A DNA stretch of 64,000 nucleotides, taken from the NCBI GenBank assembly GCA_036937835.1, contig CM072877.1, forward strand, positions 17,848,001-17,912,000, read 5' to 3'. Made by a program: the position numbers and the translations under genes. Each line of letters opens with the position of its first letter. The first letter of the stretch is position 1. The notes below the pieces were generated by a model. The model did not search any database. It saw only the letters and a list, made by a program, of their open reading frames with translations, and was not told the origin of the DNA. Source of the stretch: Pampus argenteus (taxonomy: Eukaryota > Chordata > Actinopteri > Scombriformes > Stromateidae). Positions 39,301 through 52,700 of the stretch are shown piece after piece.

Positions 39301-42300
39301 CAGCGGGCTTTATAGACCGACCCTCTGACCTCAACGAGGTGCCAATTAACTGTGGATTACGCTTAGCCTAGGCAATGGGTCAACGCTAATGTCACTCTGT
39401 TTAAACACTGGTGTCATGCACGTAAAGGCCATGAGAATCACATTATCAACGCTATGTTCTTCACAAACCTTTAAAGTTAAAGTCAAATAAACTCTTAAAG
39501 CTCAAACAAAATGCCTCTTAGGAAATATATGTGAAAGAAAAGCTAAGACAGGTATAGATTAAATAACAAAAATATAAAAAAGCTGGAAGAAGAAAAGGCT
39601 AAACTGGGATAGAAAAGGCCTGACATATTATTTCAGGGGTCAGTTCCTAAAAGGTAAAGTCTAGCGTTATGGAGGAAGATATGTGCACGGTGGCATTTGA
39701 TTACCTGTTGATGAGGACATAGAGGAGGAGCCTGCTGCTACATTCGGGCCGAACGGGTCCAGAGACAGAAGATCGTTGTTAGTCAGTCTGCAAAAACAAG
39801 AGACGGAGAGTCACACTTTATTACATTGGAAGCAGTACAATAAAAACTGATTATTTTAAATGCATAGATAAAGAGTATGTTCACTCTTGGCACAGTGAGC
39901 AGACAATAAGAGACATAACTGAAAGAAAAAAAGTTGTACTTACTCATACGATGCTGGCGCTCTGGTCTTTGCCAGTTCGTCACCTGCAGTGGGAGAAAAA
40001 CAAACAGAAGAATCAAGACTCACAGACCTGCACAGAGTGATGACAGCAGATACGTGTTCACAGCAAGCAAAAAATAAAAAAAACACCAGTCAGTACTCCA
40101 ACACAACATTTGCCAAAAGTAATGTTTAAAAGTACATCACACCTTAAACCAGAAATATAAACTGAGGTTATGACTGAACAAGTGAGAACCACCATCTGCC
40201 ACGAGAAGTCAAGAGAGATATATTTGCAGTAAGAGTTTTAGGTTAGACACAATATTTTTCTAAAAACCTTTACTGCAAACGCAGATCTTTCTAGGGTGTT
40301 TTTAACATGGCGGTAACACTTTAAAACAGGGGGGGATGGATGGAGGGATTTCACAACTCAATATGAAAAAAAACAGGTATCGCTTTGTTAATTTTGTGCC
40401 CCTGTCTTAAGTTGTCAAAGATCCACATTAAGCAGCACTTTAAAGCACCAGAAATATAACATTTTTATTTATTTTATTTTATTTTAAATGAGATACTGAA
40501 AGTTTGCGGTGTGAGTGATGTTAGCTGGCTGCTATGAGGGGACAGAGATGAGAGCTGTGGCAGATATTTCGAGCGCAGGGGGAAGGAAGGGTTGTAGGCT
40601 TACGACTGTAGTGAAAACATACTCACCAGGACCCTGAACCTTAGAGCTCACTGTAGATACTCCTGTGATCCCTGAGCGTATGTAGAGTATACATCTATCA
40701 ATGCAATTACCTTTTTGTACACTGCTACTCCAAACTATCAATGTTTTTTAGCTGCAGAATGTGAATATTATTACTGTTTAGCTGCATAAAAACACTGTGA
40801 AAGAAAAACTTTTAAAAAGACTTTCTGAATGCATAAACAGCATTTCTCAAGCACAGGAAAATATACAAAAAACTGTGTCAGTTTGCAGAAGAGAATAATA
40901 ACAAAATATAAACAGCTAATTTATCTTATTTGTACCATAGGAGGGGAAATATCCCTGAAGCTCACATTTACAGAATAGAGCAGCTATTTACTTTTGCTCG
41001 GGATATGTTGGTTTTGGCTGACTTTCTGAATTTTCCATCTTAAAAGACAACTTCTTTTTTTTTTTTTAAAAGCGCCAGCCAAGAAAAACGTAGTTGAGAG
41101 GTTGTACAGTCAAGTCAAAGCCCCAAATTCACAGTTGTCCATCAACACGCAGATACAAAGAGGTCAGAAAGACAAGAGAAAAACACTCACTGGACTGGTT
41201 CCTCCGCATCTGTCCCTGAAAACAAAAACAGACACGGATTAATCAAAGACGCATTCAGCACACCGCAAATGTCACTCAGCAGGAAAAAAATAATAAAAAA
41301 TAAGACTGTGACTGACAAGATGATCGTTCTTCATACAGGACACATAAATCAGACCTTTTAGCAGGTTTTTAAGTGTCTATAAGGGTCATGCCCCCCCCCC
41401 TTATGTTGTTTATGTGAAAAATATATACAACATTAAATATAAGAAAATTTAAAAAAAAAACTTTTAAAAGGTTGAAAACGACATTATTAATTATTCCCAG
41501 TGGCAATGGGGGGATTTTTTTCCACTTCAGAGTTAAAGACAGTAAATCACAGGACGACTCTTGACTCACACATACCAGACGTTAAACCTAGGGTGAAAAA
41601 TTCAGCAGCTCAAAAAGCATCTAAACCCGTAACAACGATCAGTCAGGGACAACACAGAGACGTGCCCCCAACACTTCACCAGCTTCCTTCACACACACTC
41701 GGCCCATAAATCTGCTGTGTCATGCTGCGTAACGTAAGATATGCAAGATATGCTCTTGAGGGCCACCAGCCCAATGGAAACTTAGAGCATCAATTTCAAT
41801 AAAGAATGTATTCGGACAAGGAGAAAGAGGACGAAGGGGGGGGTCGTGGTTGTCAAGGGAGGAGGGGAAAAAGAGAAACGAAATGGGTTTAAGGAACATA
41901 GCAAAAGCGTTTAACCACCGTAGAGCTGAGGCCAGGGTTTAGTCCCACAGGCGCTAAGCGGCAAATGGGTTCAATTACGGCTCTTGCTGGCCACACACAC
42001 ACGACTTCCATTGCTATTTCAATAAAGGAACACCGCGGAGGGGGAACCGAACAGGAGGAGGAATGAAAAAGACAGAAAAATGAGCACTGAGGAAAAAAAA
42101 GGAAAAACTCTCAATAATTCACACCAGATGATGCAACGTTCCTCATCACCTTGGATGTATGTTTTAACTTTTAATGCAGAATATTTCTATAAATATAAAT
42201 AGGAAAAAAGGGTGCGAAAAATAAATCTGAACAGACAGCGAGGAAGGCGAGCTATTCACAGTCAAACATACAAAACTGTGGTCTGTGCTTTAAGGATGAG

Positions 42301-44383
42301 AAAGTAATTGTGGGTTTGAGTCTCAACAACGACCGACGAGACCAAAGTGCAACGAACAAATAATTAAAAGGTTTAAAGAGAACATTCCTCCTCAATCGAG
42401 TTGTATAAAATAGAAAAAACATCCTCTATAAACTTTTCTTTACCATTAATAAAAAGGAAACATTTGTAAATTAAAACTTAGCTTATAAAGTATTCATAAA
42501 TAACCACAACTGAGTTCTGATTGGATCAAGTAGGATCCAATAAAACCGAAAGAGTGAAAGCAAACACAGAAAAGAGAGAAAAAAAAAGAAAGACTGGAGG
42601 TAAAACAGTGAGGAGGAAAAGTGGTGAGAGACGGGAAAATGCCTTAATATACGCAACACTGAGTGAGCCCTCTCAACCGCTCCACAACAACAACAACAAC
42701 AACAACAACGATGCATGTTTGCACACAAGCAGCGGTAATTTTTAAACTTTCATGCCAGCGGCTATTTTCACAGAGCGGCTGAGTGACGGTGAGGAGACAA
42801 GGAGCTGAATGAAAATGAAAGGCTCAGATCAGACGGGGCAGTGTGTGTGTGTGTGTGTGTCTGCCACAAAAAGCCTTCCCTTAACTGCCTGGAAGACGAC
42901 AGCAGCGTGCATGTGTGTGTGTGAGTCTACAAGTAAAAGCCAACAACATCAGATACTTAACTCAGAAATTACTGTCCTGAGTTCTTGATTTTTCTTTTCT
43001 TTTTTTTTTTTTTTTAAATATAATGAAACTGAATTCAAAGCAAAAACAAAACATGAAATGTGTGCAAACGTGACCTTTACTAAATCAGAAACCAATCTGA
43101 CATATGAAATAAATCAAACATAACACACGTGACTTATCCAATATCAATAAAATAGGCTTCGAGAAAGAATGACTAATGGTGTTTATCCACAGGACGGATT
43201 TTTACAGTAAAACAGCCCAATCCCGTGTAGTCTAGACGGGGTTAGATATTCTCCTGTTGCCCTCTAGTGTTGCAGAGACGGAGCAGACATCTGCCGCTGC
43301 AGAGCAGGACAGCAACAGGTTTGTGTTTTGGACTTTAAGTATGTTTTTAGTATGTTAAATCCATACACACCGAGGGTGAGGGCGACAGGATGATGTTGCC
43401 GATGGACGCTTTAAGCTCGTCGATGGTGGCCTGGTTCTGATGCGTGCCATTGTTTGGCTGAACGGGTTTGATTTTTACGTTGAACTTCCTGGGTTCGTCT
43501 TCATCTTCAGAATCGCTGGATGAATAGAAGGAATTCTCTTTGGCATGTGAGCAAAAGTTAAGGAGACAACGACATCAAGAGATCATCAAGAATACTGGTT
43601 TGTTTCTGGTCTGGTCGTCAGGGTAACGGGAAAGTACAAAGATGGTTGTGACGATGAAACAAATCGCAGTAAATCCTGGATATCTAAGCAACTGCTGAGT
43701 GTAAACAGAGTCTGTACGTATGAAAAGGATATCGTTTTCATTTGCTTCTGGTCTGATGCAGAAGCCCTCTGCATCAACCTGGGGAACATTCTGCAAAACG
43801 CAAGCAGAAAAAATAAATCAATCAATCAATAAATCAATAAAAACATCATGTTTGAAATCAAACTTCTTTGCACTATTAAATCAACACAATGTTAAATGTA
43901 CTGGATGTGTTTAAATGGATTAAAAAAAGCAGCTAAATGACAAATTGTATTTATAAATTAATATAAATCACATTTCTACATGCTGTGTTCAATATGCACT
44001 TTATTCTTGCACATACAGTATACCACACACATACAATTTTTATTTATTATTATTTTAATGTAGCTTCTATTGTGTTTGTATTAATGTGTCGTGTCTAGAT
44101 GTAATATGATGTGTTTAAAAAAAAATCTAAATTTAAGTGAGACATTTATTCAAAATGTTGTAAATTTCTCAATACATTAAATAAAAATAATATATGTATT
44201 ATAAATACTGTTAAACTAGTTTGTTTAAACCATTTTTCACTTTGCATATTAATCAAAATTCCTCCTCAAACCTGCCTTATAATAAAGAGTAATTTGTTCA
44301 TTTTTTGATTAGTAAATTCTGGCAAAGAATCATTAAAAAGGAGTCTTATTTTTTATTTCTGAATATTTATGAAATACATACAT

Positions 44384-44417
<34 letters not shown>

Positions 44418-46080
44418 AGGTCTGGACATTAATATTTAGTTTGTGTGCTTGTGTGTCTCAGTGTGTATTAGCTTGCTTACAGCGTTCTGGATGTCGATGG
44501 CCCCATAGTATCCAGGGGGAGCACCGTTGGCAGTGTTCTACAAGCATAAACAGAGATGAATGAATGAATGAATGAATGAACAAATCTACAAAACAAACAG
44601 GAGGGAGCAGAGAGAGAGAGAGACTGAGAGAGTCACATCAGAAGTGAAATGCATAGCAGAATAAAACAAATGAGGATCTTTTCCACCTCCTGCTGTTTGA
44701 AATGAAAATGACATACGAAGCTGAAATAAAATCGATATCAGTGTTTTCAACTCTGACATGATACTCACAGCAGCTTCAACTTCTGTCGACTCCCTGGAAG
44801 ACAAAACGTTCACATAATGATGAGAAATTATTTAAAAAAAAGAGGTAAGTTGCATAAACTAAAAATAATAATAAGGTCACTTCACTCACGTGGAGTCTGT
44901 GTCCTTGTCTTTCCTACGACCTGGGATGCCAAATGGTTTTCTCTTCCTGGGTTTGGCACCTTAACACAAAAACAAAATATATTTTTAACCATTGATTAAA
45001 AATCATATCTAAAAGTTGTGATTTGTATTATTCCAGTAAAATAAACGAGCCTACCTTCAGTAGCAGTGGCTACATTACACTCCTCAAACTCAATGGGTCC
45101 TAATGAGAGAAAAAAAAATCATTTAGGTTCATTTGGCACGGAAAGGGTCAAAGACTCACTGCTGTGAATGCTGTGAACGTACATCACACAATGATCACAC
45201 ACACACACACACACTTTGGCAAACACACAACGTGCAGTCTGGCGTGCCATACAGAGTGTTTACACAAACAGGGCTTGGCTGGTCCCAGAGGGCAGACGGG
45301 GTCAATAGCAGAGTCAACTGTGTGGCTGGTGGCCCTCACAGAGATGTGACACTCCCACCTCAGGACACATAAGCTACAGCAATGAGTCACACACAACAAG
45401 ACACACACACACACACAAAAACCCAACCTGGGATGCATAAATTGCAACTCATAAACCGATGCTTAAATCAACACAAAAGGAGCGTTGTTGCTCACAGCAA
45501 ACAGCAGGTATGAAGACTAAACTGAGCTGAAACTAACCCCGCGTCACTAACCCTATTACAGTAAGACAAACAAGTCCAGAGATTACATGCCATGAAGTGT
45601 TTAAATCCACACGCACAAATCTGCTCTCAGGCTTAAGAGATGCCCTTTCCTGCTTTTATCTGGCTGTCCAGAAAAAAAAAACAACGTAAAAATAAACAAA
45701 CAAACATGATCACGCACGCACGAACACACAGAAGCTTTGAGATAATCATGACGACTCTGATTAATAGATGGAACAAACACATTATCATATCTGTTCCAGC
45801 CAATGACTGTGATGTTACTTGGAGCACAACCAGTCATGGATTTAGTTTAAACAAACAAACAAAACATAAAAAAACAAACAAAAAAAACAAAACAAACACA
45901 ATGCTTTTAGTTATTCACATGCATCATTTATATGATAAGAAAACAGTGAAAAACAACAAAGTTTACACTTAATTTAATGTTCATCAATTAAACACGTTTA
46001 CTTCCGAGGCTCTGCACTCTTTGGATTGTCACGCTTAGAGAGCGAGAGGAAAACACGCACACGTACACGCACACACGCAC

Positions 46081-46116
<36 letters not shown>

Positions 46117-47612
46117 AAAGCTGCACAAAAACAGGCAAGACATGCAATGTGTGTATGTGTCAATCACGGAAGTGCATCGTGTCTGTGATTTCATCATCTA
46201 TTAGAAAGAGTGACACCACAGCTGTACGGTTGAACAAATTGAAATCATTTAAATTATTGCATATGAATCAATTTGTTGAATTATACATTTAGATACACGT
46301 GCAACGGTGCATTTTTACTCTGTCGCCTGGCTGCTTAGCAGAAAAACAGAAGCAGAAAGCTTAAATGCCTTTTTGGTTTTTGTATTTCGAACCATTTTTG
46401 TTTTATTACATGACATTAAAGACATGCAGTCTGTGTTTGCTATCAGACCAGATAGACTGCTTATAACTAGAAAGCCTAATAGCTTTGCAAGATGAGCAAG
46501 AAGAGAGATGGAGCAGGACCCTCTGGCAAGATTTCTGATACACTAACATGCCTTGACCTGAAAACAACAAAGCTAATGACATTTTAACTCAAAACATATA
46601 CAGTAGCGGCGGCCCGATGCAGGCTCCCCCAGAGGATGCCAGTTGCAGAGCAGCACTGATGCATTGTTTGGCGTGTGTAACGCTGAGTGAAGCGCAGGGA
46701 AGCGACGAGTCACGAGAGGCATGCATCACGCCAAGTGAAGTGGATAAAGTACGCCAATGACCGATCTACTCTACTGTGCAATATCAGGCCTCTTCACCGC
46801 CGGCACACACACACACACACAACGGCAGCACGAACGACTGCTTGTGTGTGTCTGTGTGTGTGTGTGAACTTTCTCTCGTGGGAGGAAGTGAGAGAGACGC
46901 ACGCTGACACGGTAATTTCAGCGTCCTTATTTGGGCCACTGTGATGACATTTAACAGGTAAGAACATCTGAACTGATGACGTATCTTTTTCCCGCAGTGG
47001 AAACTCATCATAATGTCATCGTCAGCCATCATATTTCATTAACTGCATCAGTTATAGAAACTGTCAAACAAAAGTAATGAAAAAAAAAGGGACGCAGAAT
47101 GAGGTAAATTACTGGAAAATTACACATTGCATTCTTTATTCAAACTCTGGGATGTTTAACAAAAGCTGCTGTGAACCTACGCCAGTCTCAGAGCAGAGCA
47201 GGAAGTCTTTGTCGCTCGCATCCCGCTATTGCATCTGACAATATTTAAAAAAAAACCCCAGACACATGAATATTACCTAAATCTGGGCAGACATTAGGAA
47301 CTGTTTAAACATCTTCTAAACAGACAGACGACTTTGTTTATACAGGGGAAGATGTTTCTTTTCTTTCTGCTCTCTGTGAGGGAAGCATGCAGTCACGCAT
47401 GAGCAGAGAAGGTTTTTTTTTTTTTTTTTTAAATTGCATATGTTTCACATGGCACTGGAAGTGGGGTGGAGGGGCGGGGGTGGGGGTTTGCGTGTCTGGC
47501 CCGCCGCCAGTTGACAGCTCAGCTGGATATCGTTGAACACTGTGAACGCCCCCCCCCCCTCGCCCCGCAGCGTGTCACTTTTGAATTGTTTCCGCAATAG
47601 AAAGTTTATTCA

Positions 47613-47649
<37 letters not shown>

Positions 47650-49690
47650 AAGGCACTGGACTGGGCCGTCCGCTCAGCTATTTAATCAGGGGACAGACAG
47701 GTTATTTTTCTGACAGGCCCGGGGCTGCTGTGCAAATCCCTAATGAACAGCTTGATACAAAGAGGAATTTTCTGACCGTTTTTTTTTTTTTTTTTTTTTT
47801 TAGCCTCAATTAATTCTGCTGTCCAAACAAATGAAGGCCACCACTCCTTGGACACAGCGTCTGGACACAGAGGTCGACGTTTGTGTACACACAAACACAG
47901 CAGAGGTGAACCCTTTGTGCTTGTGACCTGACGTAATGTAGTACAAGTACGGAGACGAGTGAAGTAATTGGATATTTACGACAAGCCTTTAAACTATTCG
48001 CACGCTTCACTGACTAATTAATATTTATTAAGGTGTAACAATCGGGCTTTACGGTGACTGCAAAGAGCCTAATATGAATGAATGAGCTGTGTGTGTGTGT
48101 GTGTGTGTGTGTGTCAAAAAGAGGGAGGTGAGCCAAAGGAGTCTGAGGAGTATTCCCTTGATTATTGTGGCATGGCAAAGTTTACACAAGAGTCATTGTT
48201 GAGCTCTGACCTCCTGAAGAGGTTGGTTCTGCCTGCTTAGCCTGCAAACACAGCAAAGCCCCCCGTGTGTCACATGCTTACTGGAATGCCAAGCCTGCCT
48301 ACCTTTACAGCAGATTACTATGATTGACTCTGATGGCCTTCTCCTACTTCTAATTGCCCCTCTCGATACACTCCCCCCCCCCTCCCCGCAAGGTATGAAA
48401 CAGGCGGAGGGTCCGTTCTCTGGACCACTAGTTTGTTTACTTACAACTCAGACAGACAGACGTGTCATCATCAGAATAAAACATACCTGGAAGGTATAAA
48501 GCTTACCTGGTCTCTCTTTGCCCGTTCCTTTGCTCTCGGCCAGTTTCTGTATTAAACTCTCCACTGAGGTGTTTTCGATGTTCCTCACAAATTCATTGTG
48601 GACCTTAAAAAATGCAGAACAATAACAATCATGTTTACTGACAGTTAAAGAGAAAACAAGTTCAACTGCATCAGAATCTCATATAAAACTGCTGGAATTT
48701 AAATGCAAAAAAAAAAGAAGTTTGTTTTAGGTCAGTTAATGGGGTCAATTACAGAAAAGGGATTTGCCAAAATGCCTGTACTCTCACTTGACAAAGGCGT
48801 GTAACCAAATGCAATTAACTAGATACCCAAATACTGGCAGCACAAGCACAGACAGATAGTAAATATTGTTTTACGGTTTGCCAGACGCTGAAGAACGACA
48901 CGTTTCCATTTTACGTGCTTCAAGTGTAGCCTCAGTGTGACCTTTCTCTCCCTGCTGCTCTACGTTGCTTGTTGTGGTTTTTCAGGAACCTCAACTTATT
49001 TAAAAAAAGGTTTTGTAACTGTTATATAATAATCTTATTCATGCTACATACAGTATAAACTGTTTGGTGGACACTGTGTTGAAACTGTTCGACTGTTTGT
49101 TTTGTGATATACAGGACGGGAGACAAACACAATCTGCTGCTGCTCGTTCTCTCTGTAATTCACACCGCTTCGCCTTTAGTTGATGTTTATAACATTTACT
49201 GTCGTTCTATTACGTCAGGTTGAATCGTCGTTGTTGGCACTGCGGCCTGCTGATGCGCTTTGGGCAGTATCAGAGGAAGCGTAGTGTTTGTTTGCTTGTT
49301 TGTTTTGGATGTGCATGTGTGCTTGTGTGTTTACTGAGGGGGAAATGGAAGCGATGTACATATAAGGCATGTGGATTGAAGAACAGCGGCTGACTCTGTG
49401 CCATCTCACCAAACCATTTAGATGTGCGTGATACTATAAGGGAAGAGTGGCTCCACTATCAAACACACACACACACACATACACACGTCTCCCTGCCCCC
49501 GGGACCCTGTGGTGAGGTGGAGTGCATTAGCCTTCTGTGCCCTGGCAGGAGAGGATGTTGAGGGGGAGGGTGTTGTTGGTGATGGGTGTGGGGTGAGGAA
49601 GTATGCTCACTGTAGCACACGCGATCTGTCAGGTGCTGCTGCTATGACAGAGAGCACCGACGCTGGGCTCAACCTGCGTGCCCTGCTGGA

Positions 49691-49779
<89 letters not shown>

Positions 49780-52700
49780 CTCATCCTGCAGAGACTTTGT
49801 GCCCACATGCTCAAAACATGCATTTACCTTCAAGGGATCCTCGCTCACACACAAACGCTCACTTACAAAAACAAACACAGCACGCACACTGACAGACACA
49901 CCTGCCCTTATGTGACTTTCAAGCTCTCTACACAGAAAACAGCACTCTGCACTCCTTTCAACATCAAATGTGAACTTAACATAACGATATAAGACATTTT
50001 CCTGTTTACACCGCTTATTTTTTCCCTTTTCTCATTCGTTCATTCTTATCCTTCCTGCCCAGTGAGCTGAAAACACCTCTCAGGTTTTCATGATTACTAG
50101 CTTGTTTTCAGTGACACCTTTGGTTAACCTTTGCTCACTGCACTTCCCTGTAATCACTTTAGTAGTTCTGTATGTCTCTAAACTGACTCCAACACAGGAG
50201 GAGCTGCTACATATACGTTTCATTGCAGGCAGCAACATTAACATGATAATAATCATCAGTAATGTGGATATATTTACTAAAGTGGGTAAAGGTGACAGTC
50301 TGGTAAGTTCAGACTTAGACATCATTTTACTGTAATGCAGCCTTTAAAACCAGGAAGACACTCATGCCATATGATATCTAGTCTTTCTCAAAGAAGCTGT
50401 AATGCACAAATATCAATCAACAAGTCTTCAGTTTGTGTGTGTGTGTGTGAGATACTGTGTGTGCAGATGCATGTTTAACTGAAACGACACTGATAATATT
50501 TGATATTTTATTTCACCGTCCCGTCACTGGTTTCAAGCTGTATTTTAATTTGGTTTTAGCGACAGGAAGCAGCGCTGCCCATCGAGTCATCGGGCTGAAT
50601 AACCTGCGGTAGCCTGTCGCTCCACATTCTTTCCAACTTGCCGCATGAGCTGCAGACAAGAACCGAGCCGTCCTCACAGTGGAGCTGTGGCGCCCTCTAC
50701 GGACAATACGGGAACTACGGCGGCGGCATCGGCACACAGAGCAGCCTCAGATTTATGAGAACGGAGCAGCAGATTGCAGTTAGTCTTGATTTATTCTGTG
50801 TGGCACTGGTTAGTATGATTGCTGAATAAATAAATTAAATCTCTGGTTAATGTTGAATACTGATTAATATATTTGTGAATGGTGTTTGAAAGCCTTCACA
50901 ATTGGACTTAATGCCATTTTCTAAAAAATCTAAACACACTCTTCCAGAAACAAACAGGCTTGTGCAGCACTTTTAACTCATCAGACACGGTATTTGGTCA
51001 GTGTTTGGACTTATGGAGGTGTTTTAGATAGGCTGAGAGGGAGTTTTGATCAGTTTTTAATTGCTGGGCATAAAGGGATGAATGGACCATTTCCTGGTTC
51101 TCAGTTAAATGATTAGTGAGATCAAAGACGACACTAATTGATATGACACGCAGTGAACCCATTGAGCACAGCCTCAGGTCAACGAGACATCTACTCCACC
51201 CACAGGAATGTGTGAGAGCACGTACGCGCACACTTACCTCTCCTATTTGAACGTGCGTTTCGTCGACGGACTGCGAGTATGACTGAATGATCTCCTTCAT
51301 GTGGAGAATGTGGTTTTCTTCAATGTCTTGGAATTTCTGTAACACAGGGTTAACAAAAGGTAAGTAATGGCACACGCGATGCAAATCATCCAGTCTGCTT
51401 AAATCAAATTAAGTGCACGGCAACAAATCTGCATCGTGGTGTCTGCCTCATTAAACACAGGCACGGTAAGAAAAATAAGTACGGAATAAAAAGCAGGCGA
51501 GGAAACAGCACTTCCTTATTCCGTCACTTCTCATGAGTCTGGGTGGTCTATGACGCTAACACACACACACATATACATACATAGTTATAGATCTTCCCAC
51601 AAGATGTCAAATATTTTGCCCATGAGATGCATGATGGGAAGGGGGGGGGGTTCATTTCTGGCTTTCACTGGGGGAAAACACAATCTTAAATGCTAGTATT
51701 TACTTCCATTTAAATCTGACTCTGGGCTTTTGGGGTAAACCATAGAGAATGAGTATAAAGAATCACAGTAGAGATGAAGAGGAAGATGAGCCTTTTCTCA
51801 CCACAAACACACACTTCAGTCGTTGCAGGAATTTTCTACCACATGAACTAAGCTCTGCTACAACAGCGTTTGCTTTTAAAAAAGTCTGACGAATCATCAT
51901 TTGTTCGCACGCTTTTAGTTTAAAGTTTGGTGGTTAACGGAGAAAACTTTTTTTTGTTTGCTTCATTTGAAATGTGCTACATAAATAAACTTGACGGAGA
52001 TAAAGAGCAACTCACTCCTGCATCTCTGCATCTAGAGACTAATGCACTTTTTTTTTGTCATTCACCATGATAACAACTAGCATAAGATCACATGCAGACA
52101 CACCCACCCGCAGACATACTCAAGACAAAGAGAACACACATGTAGGAGCCCCGGTGATGTCAGAGAGCACATGTGTTCAGTGTTTATAACTCATGTCCAC
52201 ATGTGCTGCGTTTGAGGTGAGCCGTAGACTGTGATTCCAGAGAAAGGAAATCTTGCAGCGCCGCTTTCTCTAAGGGGGGTGAGACAAAAAAAAACGTCCC
52301 GCTAACTGGAACCTTTTATGGTGGCGGAGCTTCTGCGGTTCCAGGAGGATATGGAGGCCAAATTCTGTTGATCTGATTTTAATTTGGAGTTTATCTAATC
52401 AGCCCCTTCAGATGGATTCAATCAGGGTCTTTCCACAATGATTCCGTTATAGAGGAAAAAACACAATCTGGAGACAATACTGTGCATGTAATGTGGAACA
52501 CACACACATGGGACTGACAGATTACACAATAACACAAGTGTTGCATACCACGCAGACAGACAATAGACAGAGTTTGTGGAAGAAAGAAAGAAAGCACATA
52601 CACAAGAGGAAAAAGCTGATATCACAATACCTGTGCAGTTTCTGCCATCTTCTGTTCAAACTCTGACTTAGCTGTGGCATATTTCTCCACATATGACTTG

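Larger units (their letters stand above)
45100..48506 (-). other. fcho2 intron 8 (about 3.4 kb)
   Basis: Separates the F-BAR exons from the linker exons. Contains CA and CT microsatellites, poly-T runs and no recognised exon. Confidence 0.75.

Noticed and set aside
49509..49892. 127-aa plus-strand open frame
   Set aside because: Its core is the (CA)38 repeat and the flanks show no splice logic or family match; it is antisense within fcho2 intron 7.
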